Source: Phallus indusiatus (taxonomy: Eukaryota; Basidiomycota; Agaricomycetes; Phallales; Phallaceae). From it: a DNA stretch of 64,000 nucleotides. Made by a program: the position numbers and the translations under genes. The stretch lies in NCBI GenBank assembly GCA_027605045.1, contig JAQFWX010000021.1:434001-498000 (forward strand). The letters are read 5' to 3'. Below, one piece after another: positions 13,168-24,046 of the stretch. The notes under the pieces were generated by a model. It was not told the DNA's origin. It saw only the letters and a program-made list of their open reading frames with translations, and made no database searches. Within the stretch, counting starts at the first letter, position 1. The number at the start of each line of letters is the position of its first letter.

Positions 13168-16100
13168 TCATTGTTCACTGGACGTGAACTTCCACAAAGT
13201 CGATATGACCTCAGGAACCGTTAATCTCCACTTTGCGTCACTTCCTTTCCCACTCGTAGTGACCGTCTCCGCATTATGCAACTCGTTCAACCTACTCAGC
13301 AACTTCTCGTCAGTTCCCATACATAAAAGAAGATCGACATCTAAGTCCTGAGACGGGTCGCTTTCTGGCTGTGAGAACCACATGGTCGGTATTGATTGTG
13401 CTGGACCTCCCGGTCGGAGGATGGCGCCAACAGCGGTTGAACGGGAAATGTTGCTCGGTAGAACAATGAAGCTAGTTTCCATTGGTATGATGCGCAATCC
13501 TTATCATGATAGTATTAGAACATTTTACGTATCCTTCTGTAAAAAACGAAATGGATGTTACTAACCATATCGTTCGCCAAGACTGTTTGTTTGTTTCACA
13601 AACATTAGCGGGCTGAAGTAAATAAAACGTGATGTTCAAATTACCTATCCCAAATATGATTTTGCGCTTCTGAAGCTTGACGTCTGACCCATGCGCGGTC
13701 GGTTTTTTTCTTGATAACTTCGTCTGTCAAGAAGTACCATACGATGGATGCTTCTCTGACAACAACAAATGAGCCTGGCGTACGCTCCGTGAACTGCGGA
13801 ACGATATTCACTATTGACTCTTTCGAAAGAATATAGTCAACACTTACGTATGCCAATATTTCAAGGCACGGCGTCTTCCAAGTCATGTTATAATTCACAA
13901 TCATGTTGATCCAATCTTGCTCCTTTCCTTTGATAGCACGAGGCTTAATATAACATCCGTTCTCGGCCCTTTTTTTGCATATCGTCGAGTCAGCTTATAA
14001 CACGCGGATAGATGAATTATACGACTCCAAAAAAGACTTACACGAGTCCAATATTTGGCACAAGTGCGGTCATTTTAGTCAACGCCGCTCGTGGAAGACC
14101 ACTCAGCAGCCAGACCTTATTCTTTTTATCGTCCGCCAGTTTACGAAGGATCTCCACAGAATCATGGGGTGGCTCAAAGCCATGTTCAGGGTGTTCCCTA
14201 AAACAGACAAGAAAACATAGTCAATGATGATGAATACAAAGAGAATGAACGGATTATACGTACCTAATCCAAAGCGTATCTTCCAAATCAAGCAAAATAA
14301 GGCGTTCAGAGCTATGTCTGTACTTGGGAAGAACAGTGTCTATATCAAATGTTGGTATAGACTCAGGATCGCGTTGTTGGTGTTCAAGGTTGACACGGAT
14401 GCAACGTGTCAAAAAGGACGTGACGAACGCTTGAGCTGTCTGAGTTATGACGTGACGGTGGAGATCCTAAAACACCATCATTATCCATGAACCAATGACA
14501 CAAGATTCCTGATTAGTGAACCGCTCACCTTCCAACGTGCAGTAGCTTCCTTGTCCGACATAGTCAAAGCTTGATAGATAGCCTCTGCAGTGTTTTTGGC
14601 ATCCCATGGATTGATAGCGATACATGACCGAAAACCAGCGTATGAATATGAGCCAGTGAACTCGCTCAGAATAAGTGGCCTATGACGCTCTTCTTGACAT
14701 TCAACAAACCTTTGAATTTTATTAGTAAACCCAATACATAGCAAAACGATCCGCTTTTCACTTACTCGTGCGTACGCAGGGCCATTCCTTCTCGCAAACT
14801 TGTGACTAAAAATGCATCCGCGACGATCAAGAGTGCGAGATATTGGGAGAATGTCATTTCATGAGTATGGAGGAACATGGCGGGTTGGTACGTCAACGTG
14901 GAGAACCTGGAGTTGATACGGGCTACGATGTCAGCTACACCGCCTTGTGCTTCGTTTTCTTCTGAGGTGGGCAGAGCAACTTGGATGAGGACCACCTGAA
15001 AGCGATTTAGCACTATATAACCAAAAGTAATTCGAGGCATATCAAACTCACCTGTCCACAGAACTCCGGATGTGTGATCAAGAATTGTTCATATGCCTGA
15101 AGCTTTTGCTTTACACCCTGTACTTCGTCCATTTTGTCTCTTCCAACTATCAATTTGAGTCCTTCATAACGTTTCTTTAGCAAAGCAACCCATTCGGCAA
15201 CTTCGGGATCTCTGCGCTTCATAGTCAAGGTGCGAACGTCAATACCCATCGGAAAGACGCCAACATCCGTGAATTTGCCTTCTTTTGAGGTAATGCCTTT
15301 TGGAACGGCCTCTAAACTTAAAATTCGCGAGACAGTTTGTCTGAAATGACGCGCAAAGTTTGCTGTCTGGAAACCTATCAGATCCGCCGCCAGCATTCCC
15401 TTAAGTCTAAAGTGTAACATGAGCAATAAGACAACCAATTGCACTATATCTCTGAACGTACAGGTGTTCTCTGGCAGCTAAACATCTAAAGATCTCCGAT
15501 GATGGGAAGGCTACATGCATAAAGAACCCAATAATGGCAGAAGGGAGAGCCGCTCTGACCATTGAAGGAACAAGCATGAGATGATAGTCGTTGACTGCCA
15601 TTTTTGTTGGTACGGTACATCTCAAACGATAGACCACGTACCCCAAACTATGTCGCCTTCTTTATAGTTGGCAATGATAGCGTCTGCAAACTTTTTGTTA
15701 CAAGCTTGGTACTATGCGGATGTCAGCGAAAAAAGATGCTGCGCAGAAAAGTTTATACAAACATGAGTAAAAGTACTGCTCTCATAAAAGACTTTGGTCT
15801 TGGGAGCATCGGGAACAGCATAGTGGAGACAAGGCCAAAGAACCTTGAAACGACGGTCAAGAATAGACAGATGAGAGAGTAAAGGTAAAACATACTTGAT
15901 GGCAAAAGGTGTCGTAATATCCAGAGAACTCGGCGTCGTCTGACATATTCGGTATGAGAAAGTTATCGGCCCAACTAACTGCCGGGGTTCATACCTATCC
16001 ATATTGGTACTGAATCATAGTCTTCTCTTGACCTTTCGTCGACAGCTTGACGTGTGACTTCATCAAAACCATCTGTAGCCGTACCCAAAGTACCAACCCA

Positions 16101-16715
16101 GAGTTTCCGCCTTAATACTGTGTTAGGCACACTGGCAATGGCATTATAGAGACCTCCATTTCCGTGTGGATTTGGTTCAAAATGCCATGGGGTAGTACCA
16201 TTCCCAGAATAAGGAGGAGTTTCAGAACCACGTTGCCGACGTCTGATGGAAGAACTAGAGCGAGATGATTTACGACTGGCAACTCGGGGCGGAGCGTCAT
16301 ATCTGCTTGAAGGTGCTCTGCGATACGCCGGAGTCGCCTGACCAGAGTTAGCTTGCTGTCTAGAGCTGTCGAAAGATTGAAAGGCCGCCGCAAAAGGATT
16401 GGAGACTTCTACTCGAGGAGTTGCAATCGGAGTAGCAGCTTTGGACTAAACAACACCGATGTCAATTCATCTGGTGATGAAGGCATAGAGCGGTCTTGGG
16501 CTTACCTTTACTTTAAGATCCTCAACGATGCTTAATAAAGGAGCGGCCGCAGGACGACTGGGAGGTATTGCTGGAGTTAACAATGCTGGGGTAGCAGATG
16601 CTTGGAAGGCGTAGGAGACTTCTGAGCTGGTTTCTGACACATCCGATGTCAGCGCAACGGTGTTGGGTAGGAAGAGCGATGCGATGATGACACGATGGTC
16701 GCGGAAGGATGTCAT
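13168..16715 (-). CDS. Trehalose-6-phosphate synthase complex subunit (Tsl1/Tps3-like) with degenerate GT20 and phosphatase motifs
   Basis: Two-domain protein: a GT20 trehalose-6-phosphate synthase-like domain followed by a HAD trehalose-phosphatase-like domain. The start MTSFRDHRVIIASLFLPNTV (ATG at 16715) is followed by a long Ser/Arg-rich insert, then WVGTLGTATDGFDEV. GT20 landmarks include DLIGFQTANFARHF, VGVFPMGIDV and VADAFLVTSLREGM. The loop that in active enzymes carries the substrate-binding Arg and Lys reads VGRDKMDEVQGVKQK, giving Lys and Gln instead. The HAD nucleophile motif, normally D-x-D-x-T, reads LLDLEDTLW, so the second Asp is Glu. A C-terminal GTDEKLLSRLN element matches the phosphatase domain's late motif. 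Together these fit a non-catalytic regulatory subunit of the trehalose synthase complex, like yeast Tsl1/Tps3, rather than Tps1 or Tps2. A TATA box lies about 60 bp upstream. Confidence 0.8.
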
Positions 16716-16774
16716 AACCGCTGGAGGATAGAGCACAGAAGACGGAGAATCCGAAGAAGCCAGAGGAGGGAGAG

Positions 16775-16784
16775 CCTTTTTATA
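16775..16784 (-). promoter_or_regulatory. TATA box of the trehalose-complex gene
   Basis: On the minus strand this reads TATAAAAAGG, 60-70 nt before the ATG at 16715. Position and sequence fit a canonical TATA element. Confidence 0.55.
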
Positions 16785-17363
16785 GCGAGATTGGGTATTG
16801 GCAGCGTTTAGTGGACAAGATTATCTCGACAACTCACTATGACGTCACGTGATATCGCCCGCATTTCCTTTGCAGCTCGACTTTTCGCCATTTTTGAAAG
16901 AGAATCTTCGCAAACAAATAGAGAGAAATAAGTGTAAAAACCAGCAAACTCGCTGATTAATTTGAGGGTATTTGCTGGGAGATTTGGTGTGAAGGACACT
17001 CCATGTTGGCCAGCCGAGCTCGGGGCGGCTCGCTATGCTCCGGCAAGTTCCGCGTGATTTTTCCGCACCCTGACCGTAATTGTGATGACCACACTCGAAT
17101 TTATCGTTTTGCTTCTTCATCGGTTGATCTTTGGAAATTGGGCATCATCAATGACCTAACTGGTTCACAACGTTCGAGACTCTCAACCAATGGTACTCCG
17201 AATGGTGTCCTCTCCGGAGTCAGTTCGACGAATATTTAATTAGCATTTTCTTGAAAGTTAAAAGAAAGGGCGATTGCTGGGGCACCAAAGTCTGGTCAAA
17301 TCAGCTAATTCATCAGCTTGTGAAGAAAGCACGACCACGCATCATGCATCGATCTGAGTTCGA
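16785..17363. other. Divergent intergenic region
   Basis: Upstream sequences of the trehalose-complex gene (-) and the dihydroorotate dehydrogenase gene (+). A 78-codon open frame at 17003-17239 shows no recognisable family and is not called as a gene. Confidence 0.4.
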
Positions 17364-18468
17364 ATGCTTATCAATACCTTGTCTATCGATCCGCCAGTTT
17401 TCAATTCTTCATCGTTCTGGGCCTCGTCCTACGAACAACTTGAGGATCTTTACAACAGTCCTTACACGGGAGCAGTTACAACCCGAACTTCGACTTTGGA
17501 GGGGTTCAAAGAGGATCTTCAAATTCACAAGGTTTCATTCCAGTTCCTTCGATGCAATGCAATTTGAATCCAGATAATTTAACCTTTAGCATGCGTTCTT
17601 AGAGGGTGAAGCATCCATCAATACATATGGCTATTCCCCGCACCCGCTGAAAACATACTTGGACTGGATTCTCGCCATTATATCACGGTCTGCAGCGCGC
17701 TCTAAACCTTTCATCATAAGCGTGGCTCCAAGTAGCGCGACGGAATTAACGCAAATGCTGGACATGATACAAGAGCTACGATCGCACATTAATGACCTCG
17801 CATCGGATAACAACGACACATGTCGGATCGGAATCGAGTTCAATACCTCCTGTCCAAATATACGAGGGCACTGGCCACCAGCTTACAGTCCTACTACGCT
17901 CATACCTTATCTTAGCAGTCTGAAAACATATTTTGATCAAGATAATTCGCTTACCATTGGACTGAAACTCGCCCCTTTTGTTCACCATGGTCAATTCGAG
18001 GACCTGATCAAAATGTTAGTTGATTTAGCACCCACGGCGAGGATAACTGGGCAAGAAACTGAAGACTGCCATTTTATCTCATTCATAAGCTGTACCAACA
18101 CCCTAGGTTCGAATCTCGTATTTCCAGATCAAGAAACATGCTCAGAGAGTTTATTGAACTCTTCCGGATTGTTTGGTGGGCTGGGAGGAAAACCTATTCA
18201 CACATTGTCTCTCGGGTGAGTTGGCCAGATTCAAGAAAGGATAAATGGAACAACTACATTTATCATATATTGCAGAAACGTCCGAACTTTTAAGAGACTA
18301 CTTTCCGAGCATTCTTCGCTTGGCCTGAGGAGAATCCACATCATCGGCGTTGGGGGTGTTACTTCGAGGGATGCGCGAGAAAGGATGATGAAAGCGGGTG
18401 CATCTGCTGTAGCGTGCGCAACAGCTCTTGGATTATACGGCGTCGGAATTTTCAAAGAATTGGCATAA
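17364..18468 (+). CDS. Dihydroorotate dehydrogenase, cytosolic class 1 type
   Basis: FMN enzyme of de novo pyrimidine synthesis, oxidising dihydroorotate to orotate. The ATG at 17364 gives MLINTLSIDPPVFNSSSFWA, then SPYTGAVTTRTSTLEGF, the family N-terminal substrate and FMN loop. The next exon reads SINTYGYSPHPLKTYLD. The core has PFIISVAPSS, then IEFNTSCPN, where class 1 enzymes carry the catalytic-base Cys (class 2 has Ser). Later come IGLKLAPF, SGLFGGLGG and the phosphate-binding end IIGVGGVTSRDARERMMKAGASAVACATALG. No mitochondrial presequence or membrane helix is present, so the protein should be cytosolic. Introns fall near 17532-17592 and 18216-18277. About 340 residues, slightly longer than bacterial class 1A enzymes. 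One oddity is an inserted segment around 18040-18060 (ITGQETEDCHF). Confidence 0.87.
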
Positions 18469-18715
18469 CTTGTACTATTTACTTGTTAAGACATCGACTT
18501 TGTATCCTCATCATGTATACCTATCCTCTTACCCTTTTATCGAAAGGATGAAATTTGCACATTAAAATGTTAAGGATACATTGTTTGTGATGCGAGAACA
18601 ATCATTTGGAACGATTCTGAACTCCAGGGAACAGCCTCGCTCAGATGGACGTGAACTCGACGTGTTTAAGTTTCCAAATGTCACAGATGTCACCGTCACG
18701 TCACAACTCAAAAAA

Positions 18716-19189
18716 ATGTTTCCTCGACCTCTTCTAAAACTTCCCTCAAATCAATGCATTAATGCTGTTTCACATTCTCTTTACCAAACACCGAAGTACC
18801 AGACTCGCTCCGTTTCTGATTCACCATATGGACGCGCACATGTCTGGAAACGGCGACGTCCAAAACTTCCTAATCCCATCGTACCCATTTTCCCTCAACG
18901 TGTCGTACAATCAGATGGTTCAACATTTGTACATTACATCACATCACCAAAGTCGACTATACGGTTAACTCGTGATGTAACCAACAATCCGTTGTGGAAC
19001 TACGGGGCAACTGGCGGACGCTTCGAAGATGATGAAGGTAGCGCGGGACGAATGGGACGGTTCCGGAGGAAATTCGAGGAGCTCAGTGGCAATGCAGATT
19101 GGATTGTTGAGGAAGCGGGTACACTTCCCGCTGATGTCAGTACTCCCCCGATTGGCAAGAACGAGAAGAAAAGCAGTAAGAAGGGCTGA
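18716..19189 (+). CDS. Mitochondrial large-subunit ribosomal protein bL31m
   Basis: Predicted mitochondrial ribosomal protein. The core FPQRVVQSDGSTFVHYITSP with STIRLTRDVTNNPLWN matches the fungal bL31m (yeast Mrpl36) block, in which L31 is extended by a C-terminal region; GRMGRFRRKFEEL follows. The ATG at 18716 gives MFPRPLLKLPSNQCINAVSH, a plausible mitochondrial targeting peptide, and is preferred. An in-frame ATG at 18590 would add 42 residues of non-presequence character. No intron is needed; the single exon encodes 157 residues and ends in a lysine-rich tail. Confidence 0.75.
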   Translation: MFPRPLLKLPSNQCINAVSHSLYQTPKYQTRSVSDSPYGRAHVWKRRRPKLPNPIVPIFPQRVVQSDGSTFVHYITSPKSTIRLTRDVTNNPLWNYGATGGRFEDDEGSAGRMGRFRRKFEELSGNADWIVEEAGTLPADVSTPPIGKNEKKSSKKG

Positions 19190-20154
19190 GTTGTTTTGTA
19201 TGGTGGGTTTTATCTATTTGTAAAATATAGTTCTTTCTAAGATGCGTAATTTGTAGAACACCAACCAAGTTCACCCTTCTAAAAGGATAATAATTTTGCA
19301 ATATAGCAAATAGATTTATGGGGAGACTATTTTACTAAAATGCATAAACCTGATAGCGGTTAATGAATTGTCTTAACATCTCCCCCCATGGATCAATGCT
19401 GCAAATTCTTGTGACTTATAATGAAACAGAGACCAGTCTATACAGAGCGTTATTGTATCATGCAAGGTTTAGGTTCTCGGTTCCAAACTTTGAACTCCCT
19501 GCATAGATTTAACTCCACGAAAACACTTCACATCGTCATCCTCACATCCAACTTGAAGGACCAATGGCGAATAACGATGGCGACCTGAGAACAGAGAACG
19601 GATTAGCCGGGATTTGGAGCAGTGAATATTGTAATAGCGAACAAGCTAAAATAGACAATGGAAAGCATAGTTTTTTTCGCCACCCTCTTCACCCCTTACC
19701 GAAAGACTGCTACCTCTACATCTATTATGTTCGGTCAAGAGAACCGAGTCACTACAACGTCAGCTTGCTTTTTGAACTTTTGATGTCCAGTTTTTGATGC
19801 GCTTTGGAAGAAATAGTGTCCGCTGTTACTTAATAGCATTCAGTCTTGCGAACTTCCATCGATTTTACTTGAAGATCCCTTCATCGTTGTCGACGTATTT
19901 AATCATGCACTCGGTAATTAGCTAAGGCTATGATTACAACTTCAAGTGTCAATATGTCACCATCCCTTCGAGCTCTAATAGACAGGCGTCACTAAGCGGG
20001 CTTAGCGACAGAAGTCGAAACATCACTGGTAAGCCAACATTAGTTGAATCGGAGGCGCCAGCGTCGGTGATAGAGACTTCATGGTACATATCTAAACACG
20101 TTACAATAAGGCGAAGTCACCAGCTATATTGGCTTTTGAGAGAAATATGACATC
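19190..20154. other. Intergenic region, no recognised gene
   Basis: AT-rich stretch between bL31m (+) and DML1 (-). A 77-codon ATG frame at 19564-19797 has no recognisable motif and no clear continuation through introns. It could be noise or a small orphan gene. Confidence 0.35.
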
Positions 20155-22256
20155 CTAATCCTCGTCGATGTCGCGGTCATCTTCAAGTTCCTCCTCCTCG
20201 TCGGCTTCATAGGCGCCAACCCATTTCCACCAATCTTCTACAGTATCTTTAATCGCATCTCTCTCAATACCAAGCTCTTCAATGACCCCCGTGTATCTTT
20301 TGGATACACCACTAACAAACTGAGCGTATGCTTTAGCTAGTTTACCAGTGCGGGGTGTCGTACGAATGGACGAGTGCAATGGAACGGACCGAACCCGGAT
20401 GGGCCGTGACTGGCTTGTGAAAAATTGAGGATACGACGAAGGAATTGGGTAAGGGATATCGACAAATGAACTGTTGTATAGCTTTTAGGCATCAAATAAA
20501 ACGCGTTAAGATCGGAACATACTTAATATGAAAGGGCTCTCGAAAGCCACTGTGGGTTTTGCTAAGCCAATCGATAACTTCAGCCTTGGTGCTGGCATTA
20601 AGTCCACGATAAACAGCTCGTTGAGAGAACGGAAGTGATTCCGTGTCCTAAAGGGAAAAAAAGGATTCAGAGAAATCATCACGACAGCCAACTTAGTTCT
20701 TACTTCATGTAAGCTAGAAGGATGTGAGAAGTCAAACTCAGATCCTTTAACATTCGAAATTAAATTTTTCAAGGAGAATGTCCCTGTCACAGCGGAAAAT
20801 GGAGTATCATGTCTCCAATTTAAGTGCGAAATCAGTGTAGACATGTCAATCGATCCAGGAACATTTTGTTTCAACCTAAAGACCGATCACTCCAAACGCC
20901 GATTTGAAAACGGATATTGTTCTCACCGAAGAGGTAGGGTTATGCTTTCAATATGAGCGGATAAAAGTGCCGAGGAATGGTATGGGTTAAGAAACTTTCA
21001 AGCCCGGTCATTTTCAGAGGTTTTCATTGGAACATAAAAATACTGACATTGGTCACAATATCTTCACACCACGGATTTCTGGCCCAAGAACTTGGATGCT
21101 GTAATGGAATGACCTGACATGAAAGAGAAGCCAGTTTATGAAGTGTCATTGCGTCATTTAGTATATACATCCCCGTTTCCGGCTTAAAATCACAATTTAA
21201 CGTCTCATGAATTAAATCACAAAGACATCACTCACATCATCAACACTCGCATTTAGGGGATCAAAAGGCGACAGCGAACAGAAACTGAGAATTGGTAATT
21301 TCGGATATTCATCTCGTAACTGGGACAATAATTCGCAAGAAAATGAACCAAACGAGACTGCATCTATCGTCGCTTGGAGCCCCTACGATAAAAACACGTG
21401 TATATTTAATCATTAAGAAGCAACAGGTAACCGTACCTGTAATAAATCGCATTCTTCGGCAAATATTCTGAAAACATCGTCTTGAATATCGTGATCCTAG
21501 ATAGCGGGTAACGCAGTCGGTTCTACATCAATAAAAGACGCTTACTGATACGACTTCTCGATATCTTTCGATACCCCTGGCCCAACCGACATCACGTTCC
21601 CAGTCTGGAGGGTCTGGTAGCCGACATAATCCACGAGGATGATAGTAGACTCTTGAGAAATCAGACCAATAGAAAATAGAAGATGTAAAATCGCGCGGTG
21701 ATTCTTGGTCGACTTTTGTGTTTTCTTCATTATCTTCCTCTTTCTCCATAAACTCGTGGTAGGAGCTTTGAGATGTCTGCTCCTGCTGAAAAACTGAAAC
21801 AGAACCCGTCCTGTTTGAGTGTGTTAACTTGCGCAGTCGTATCAGGGGAAAAACGATTTGAACCATAAAGCAGGATCTGAACCCGTGTTTTCTGTTGTTT
21901 CTCCGGACCTGGACGCGTCAATGTTTGCTGTTGAACCGAATTGTTCTTCAAATACTTAAGCCAATAGCTCTGTATAAATTAGAGATCGTAGCTTACTTTT
22001 ATAATCCAATAAAATGGCACGAGGAGTATAGGTCACTGTGTCCTAGTTTATGTACTGTCATTTTTTTCTCTTTGAAAATGTACGCTCGCGAAGAACTTAC
22101 ATCTCGAGCTCGACCCTCTTGAAATGATATATCATGATCTACTAAAATTTCATCCCTTTCGGAAGTCTCGCCATAGGTAAAGTAACTTTGTGAAGTATTA
22201 AAGAAATGAGCCGCGAGGTAGCCTGTCCCTGTATGAAGGTAGAGAATTTCTTTCAT
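20155..22256 (-). CDS. DML1: Misato/DML1 tubulin-like protein
   Basis: Homologue of yeast Dml1 and metazoan Misato, a tubulin/FtsZ-related protein associated with mitochondria and needed for mitochondrial DNA partitioning and morphology. The ATG at 22256 gives MKEILYLHTGTGYLAAHFFN then SYFTYGE and VDHDISFQEG, the conserved misato segment II start. A later exon has YWSDFSRVYYHPRGLCRLPDPPDWERD, a second family hallmark, and IFAEECDLLQGLQATIDAVS with SFGSFSCELLSQLRDEYPK, the tubulin-like block. The C-terminal exon (20155-20379) has SGVSKRYTGVIEELGIERDA followed by an acidic tail. About eight short introns interrupt it. It faces away from the Sec14-like gene with under 300 bp between the starts. 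Confidence 0.83.
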
Positions 22257-22529
22257 TATCTGTCACAGAAATTGTGACAGTCTGTGCACGTAATCTTAGG
22301 TAATCTTGTGGTCTTTTGTCACAGCCCGATCGTAACCTGAGTAATCAAGATAGGTTTCTAAAATCAAGAAGTTCATGAGTAATATTCAAAGACTAAAACA
22401 ACTCTGAATTATTCGAACTTCACAATTAAATGTTAAGGAAGGATCGCGAGAATCTCCGCATCCAACTCATTGGCTGCGCATTACAAATCACATGGATCGG
22501 AAACGAATGCCGAGATCAACTTCCCCGAC

Positions 22530-24046
22530 ATGCCGTATGGGTTAGTCAGTGCCAGAGCATGTCCATGTCCTACGCCATCATTCATTGACACCTTTCTGAC
22601 CGAGCTCGTTCAGCCCGAAATCAATTCTATCTTGCCAATGTCGATAATCATTCAAGAGCATGAGCGTCCCATAATTGACCAATTTCGGACGGTGCTACTG
22701 AACGAGGGTATCGTCTCGCCTGGAGAGACTTTTGGATTAGACGACGTTACATTATTGTCGGTAAAATCCCGTGACATGCTTGCGTTGACGTATCTTTGAA
22801 CAGAAAGAATTGTTTCCAATTTTATTTAGACGGTTTCTGCGTGCTCGCAAGCTTAACTTACAGGATGCAAAGAAGATGGTGATTAATTGCCAGCATTGGC
22901 GGAAGACTGTAGAAGGTGTTGGAATGGATGCATTGTATGATATGATAGACCCTTTAGATGCAAGTCTATCGCGGTTTTTGTGATGTTAAGTTATTAACTT
23001 CTTTTCATTCATTAGTACCCAGAGAGAGAACTTGTCACACAATACTGGCCTTTGTATTTTCATAAAGTATGACTCCATCTGTCGCATCTTCCACCATTGT
23101 TATCCAATTATCCCTTTTTTAGACAGATAAAGTTGGGTTTTTCGTGCCCTCCGTCTCGTAAAATCATTGATGAGCTTGAAGGAAGGACGTCCGATTAATA
23201 TCCAGGCATTCGGCAAACTTGACGTTGCCTCCTGTGAGTCCATAATAGTCTGTCAAAGAAACCTTACGCTTAATATGTACTTCATAGTACTGAAGAAGGT
23301 TGATGGAGATCGACAGTGGAAAGCGTTCCTCACCAATTGTGACTTACCAATACGAGAGGTATTCCCAGCATGTTCAAGAGTCAAAGGCGCTCCGATCGCC
23401 TCATCTTTTTGTATAGTCGACTTGAAAGGGTTTAGGCAAGCTGAACCTAAGTCCCCCACTTTTGAGAACAAGTCATTCATATTTTCTTCATAGCTTACAA
23501 AAATTTTGGGCAGCTAAATCTCATTTGAGAGCCGCATTCCAAATTGCTCAAGACTATTACCCAGAACTGTAAGCATCTTTTTGTGGTATGATTTCCGAGT
23601 CGTAATATACTTTCGTTAGGATGGCCAAGCTTGTCATTATAAATGCACCCTCCTCCTTTACTGTAATTTGGGCTGCTGTTAAACCATGGCTAGCTGCGGA
23701 GACAGTGGCGAAAGTTGTAATCCTAGGTATTCTCACATAATCCTACCATAGCTCATTTTTTAATATCATTGTAGGGGCGGATTATAAGAACTTTTTATTA
23801 CAATTTATTGAACCGGAAAACCTTCCGTCAACCTTCGGAGGAACCTGCACTTGTGAACACCTTGGTGGATGCACTTTAGCTGGTGATGGACCCTGGCTGG
23901 AAGGAAGGGTCTACAGGGGGAAAGGGCCTTCCAAGTACAAACCCAAAGTCGACCAAGACGCGGGTGAACTTCAAGCGAAAGATGTGCTACCAATGGATGA
24001 ACCTTCGATGAAGGCCGATCACGCGACTATTCAAGTCGAAGGCTAA
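22530..24046 (+). CDS. Sec14-like CRAL-TRIO lipid-transfer protein
   Basis: Predicted phosphatidylinositol/phosphatidylcholine transfer protein. The N-terminal CRAL-TRIO helix block reads LDDVTLLRFLRARKLNLQDA (split by an intron near 22758) and WRKTVEG. The lipid-binding domain follows with RPINIQAFGKLD, CSRVKGAPIASSFCIVDLKG, AFQIAQDYYPELMAKLVIIN, APSSFTVIWAAVKPWLAAET and the C-terminal FIEPENLPSTFGGTC. The tail contains CEHLGGC, seen in Sec14-type proteins of many fungi, and an acidic, Lys-rich end. The first in-frame ATG is 22530. The open frame extends to 22470 without an ATG, so a short upstream exon cannot be excluded. Five or six short introns. Confidence 0.82.

Noticed and set aside
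17003..17239. 78-codon frame in the promoter of the dihydroorotate dehydrogenase gene
   Set aside because: No family match. The conserved N-terminus of the enzyme begins at the later ATG at 17364.
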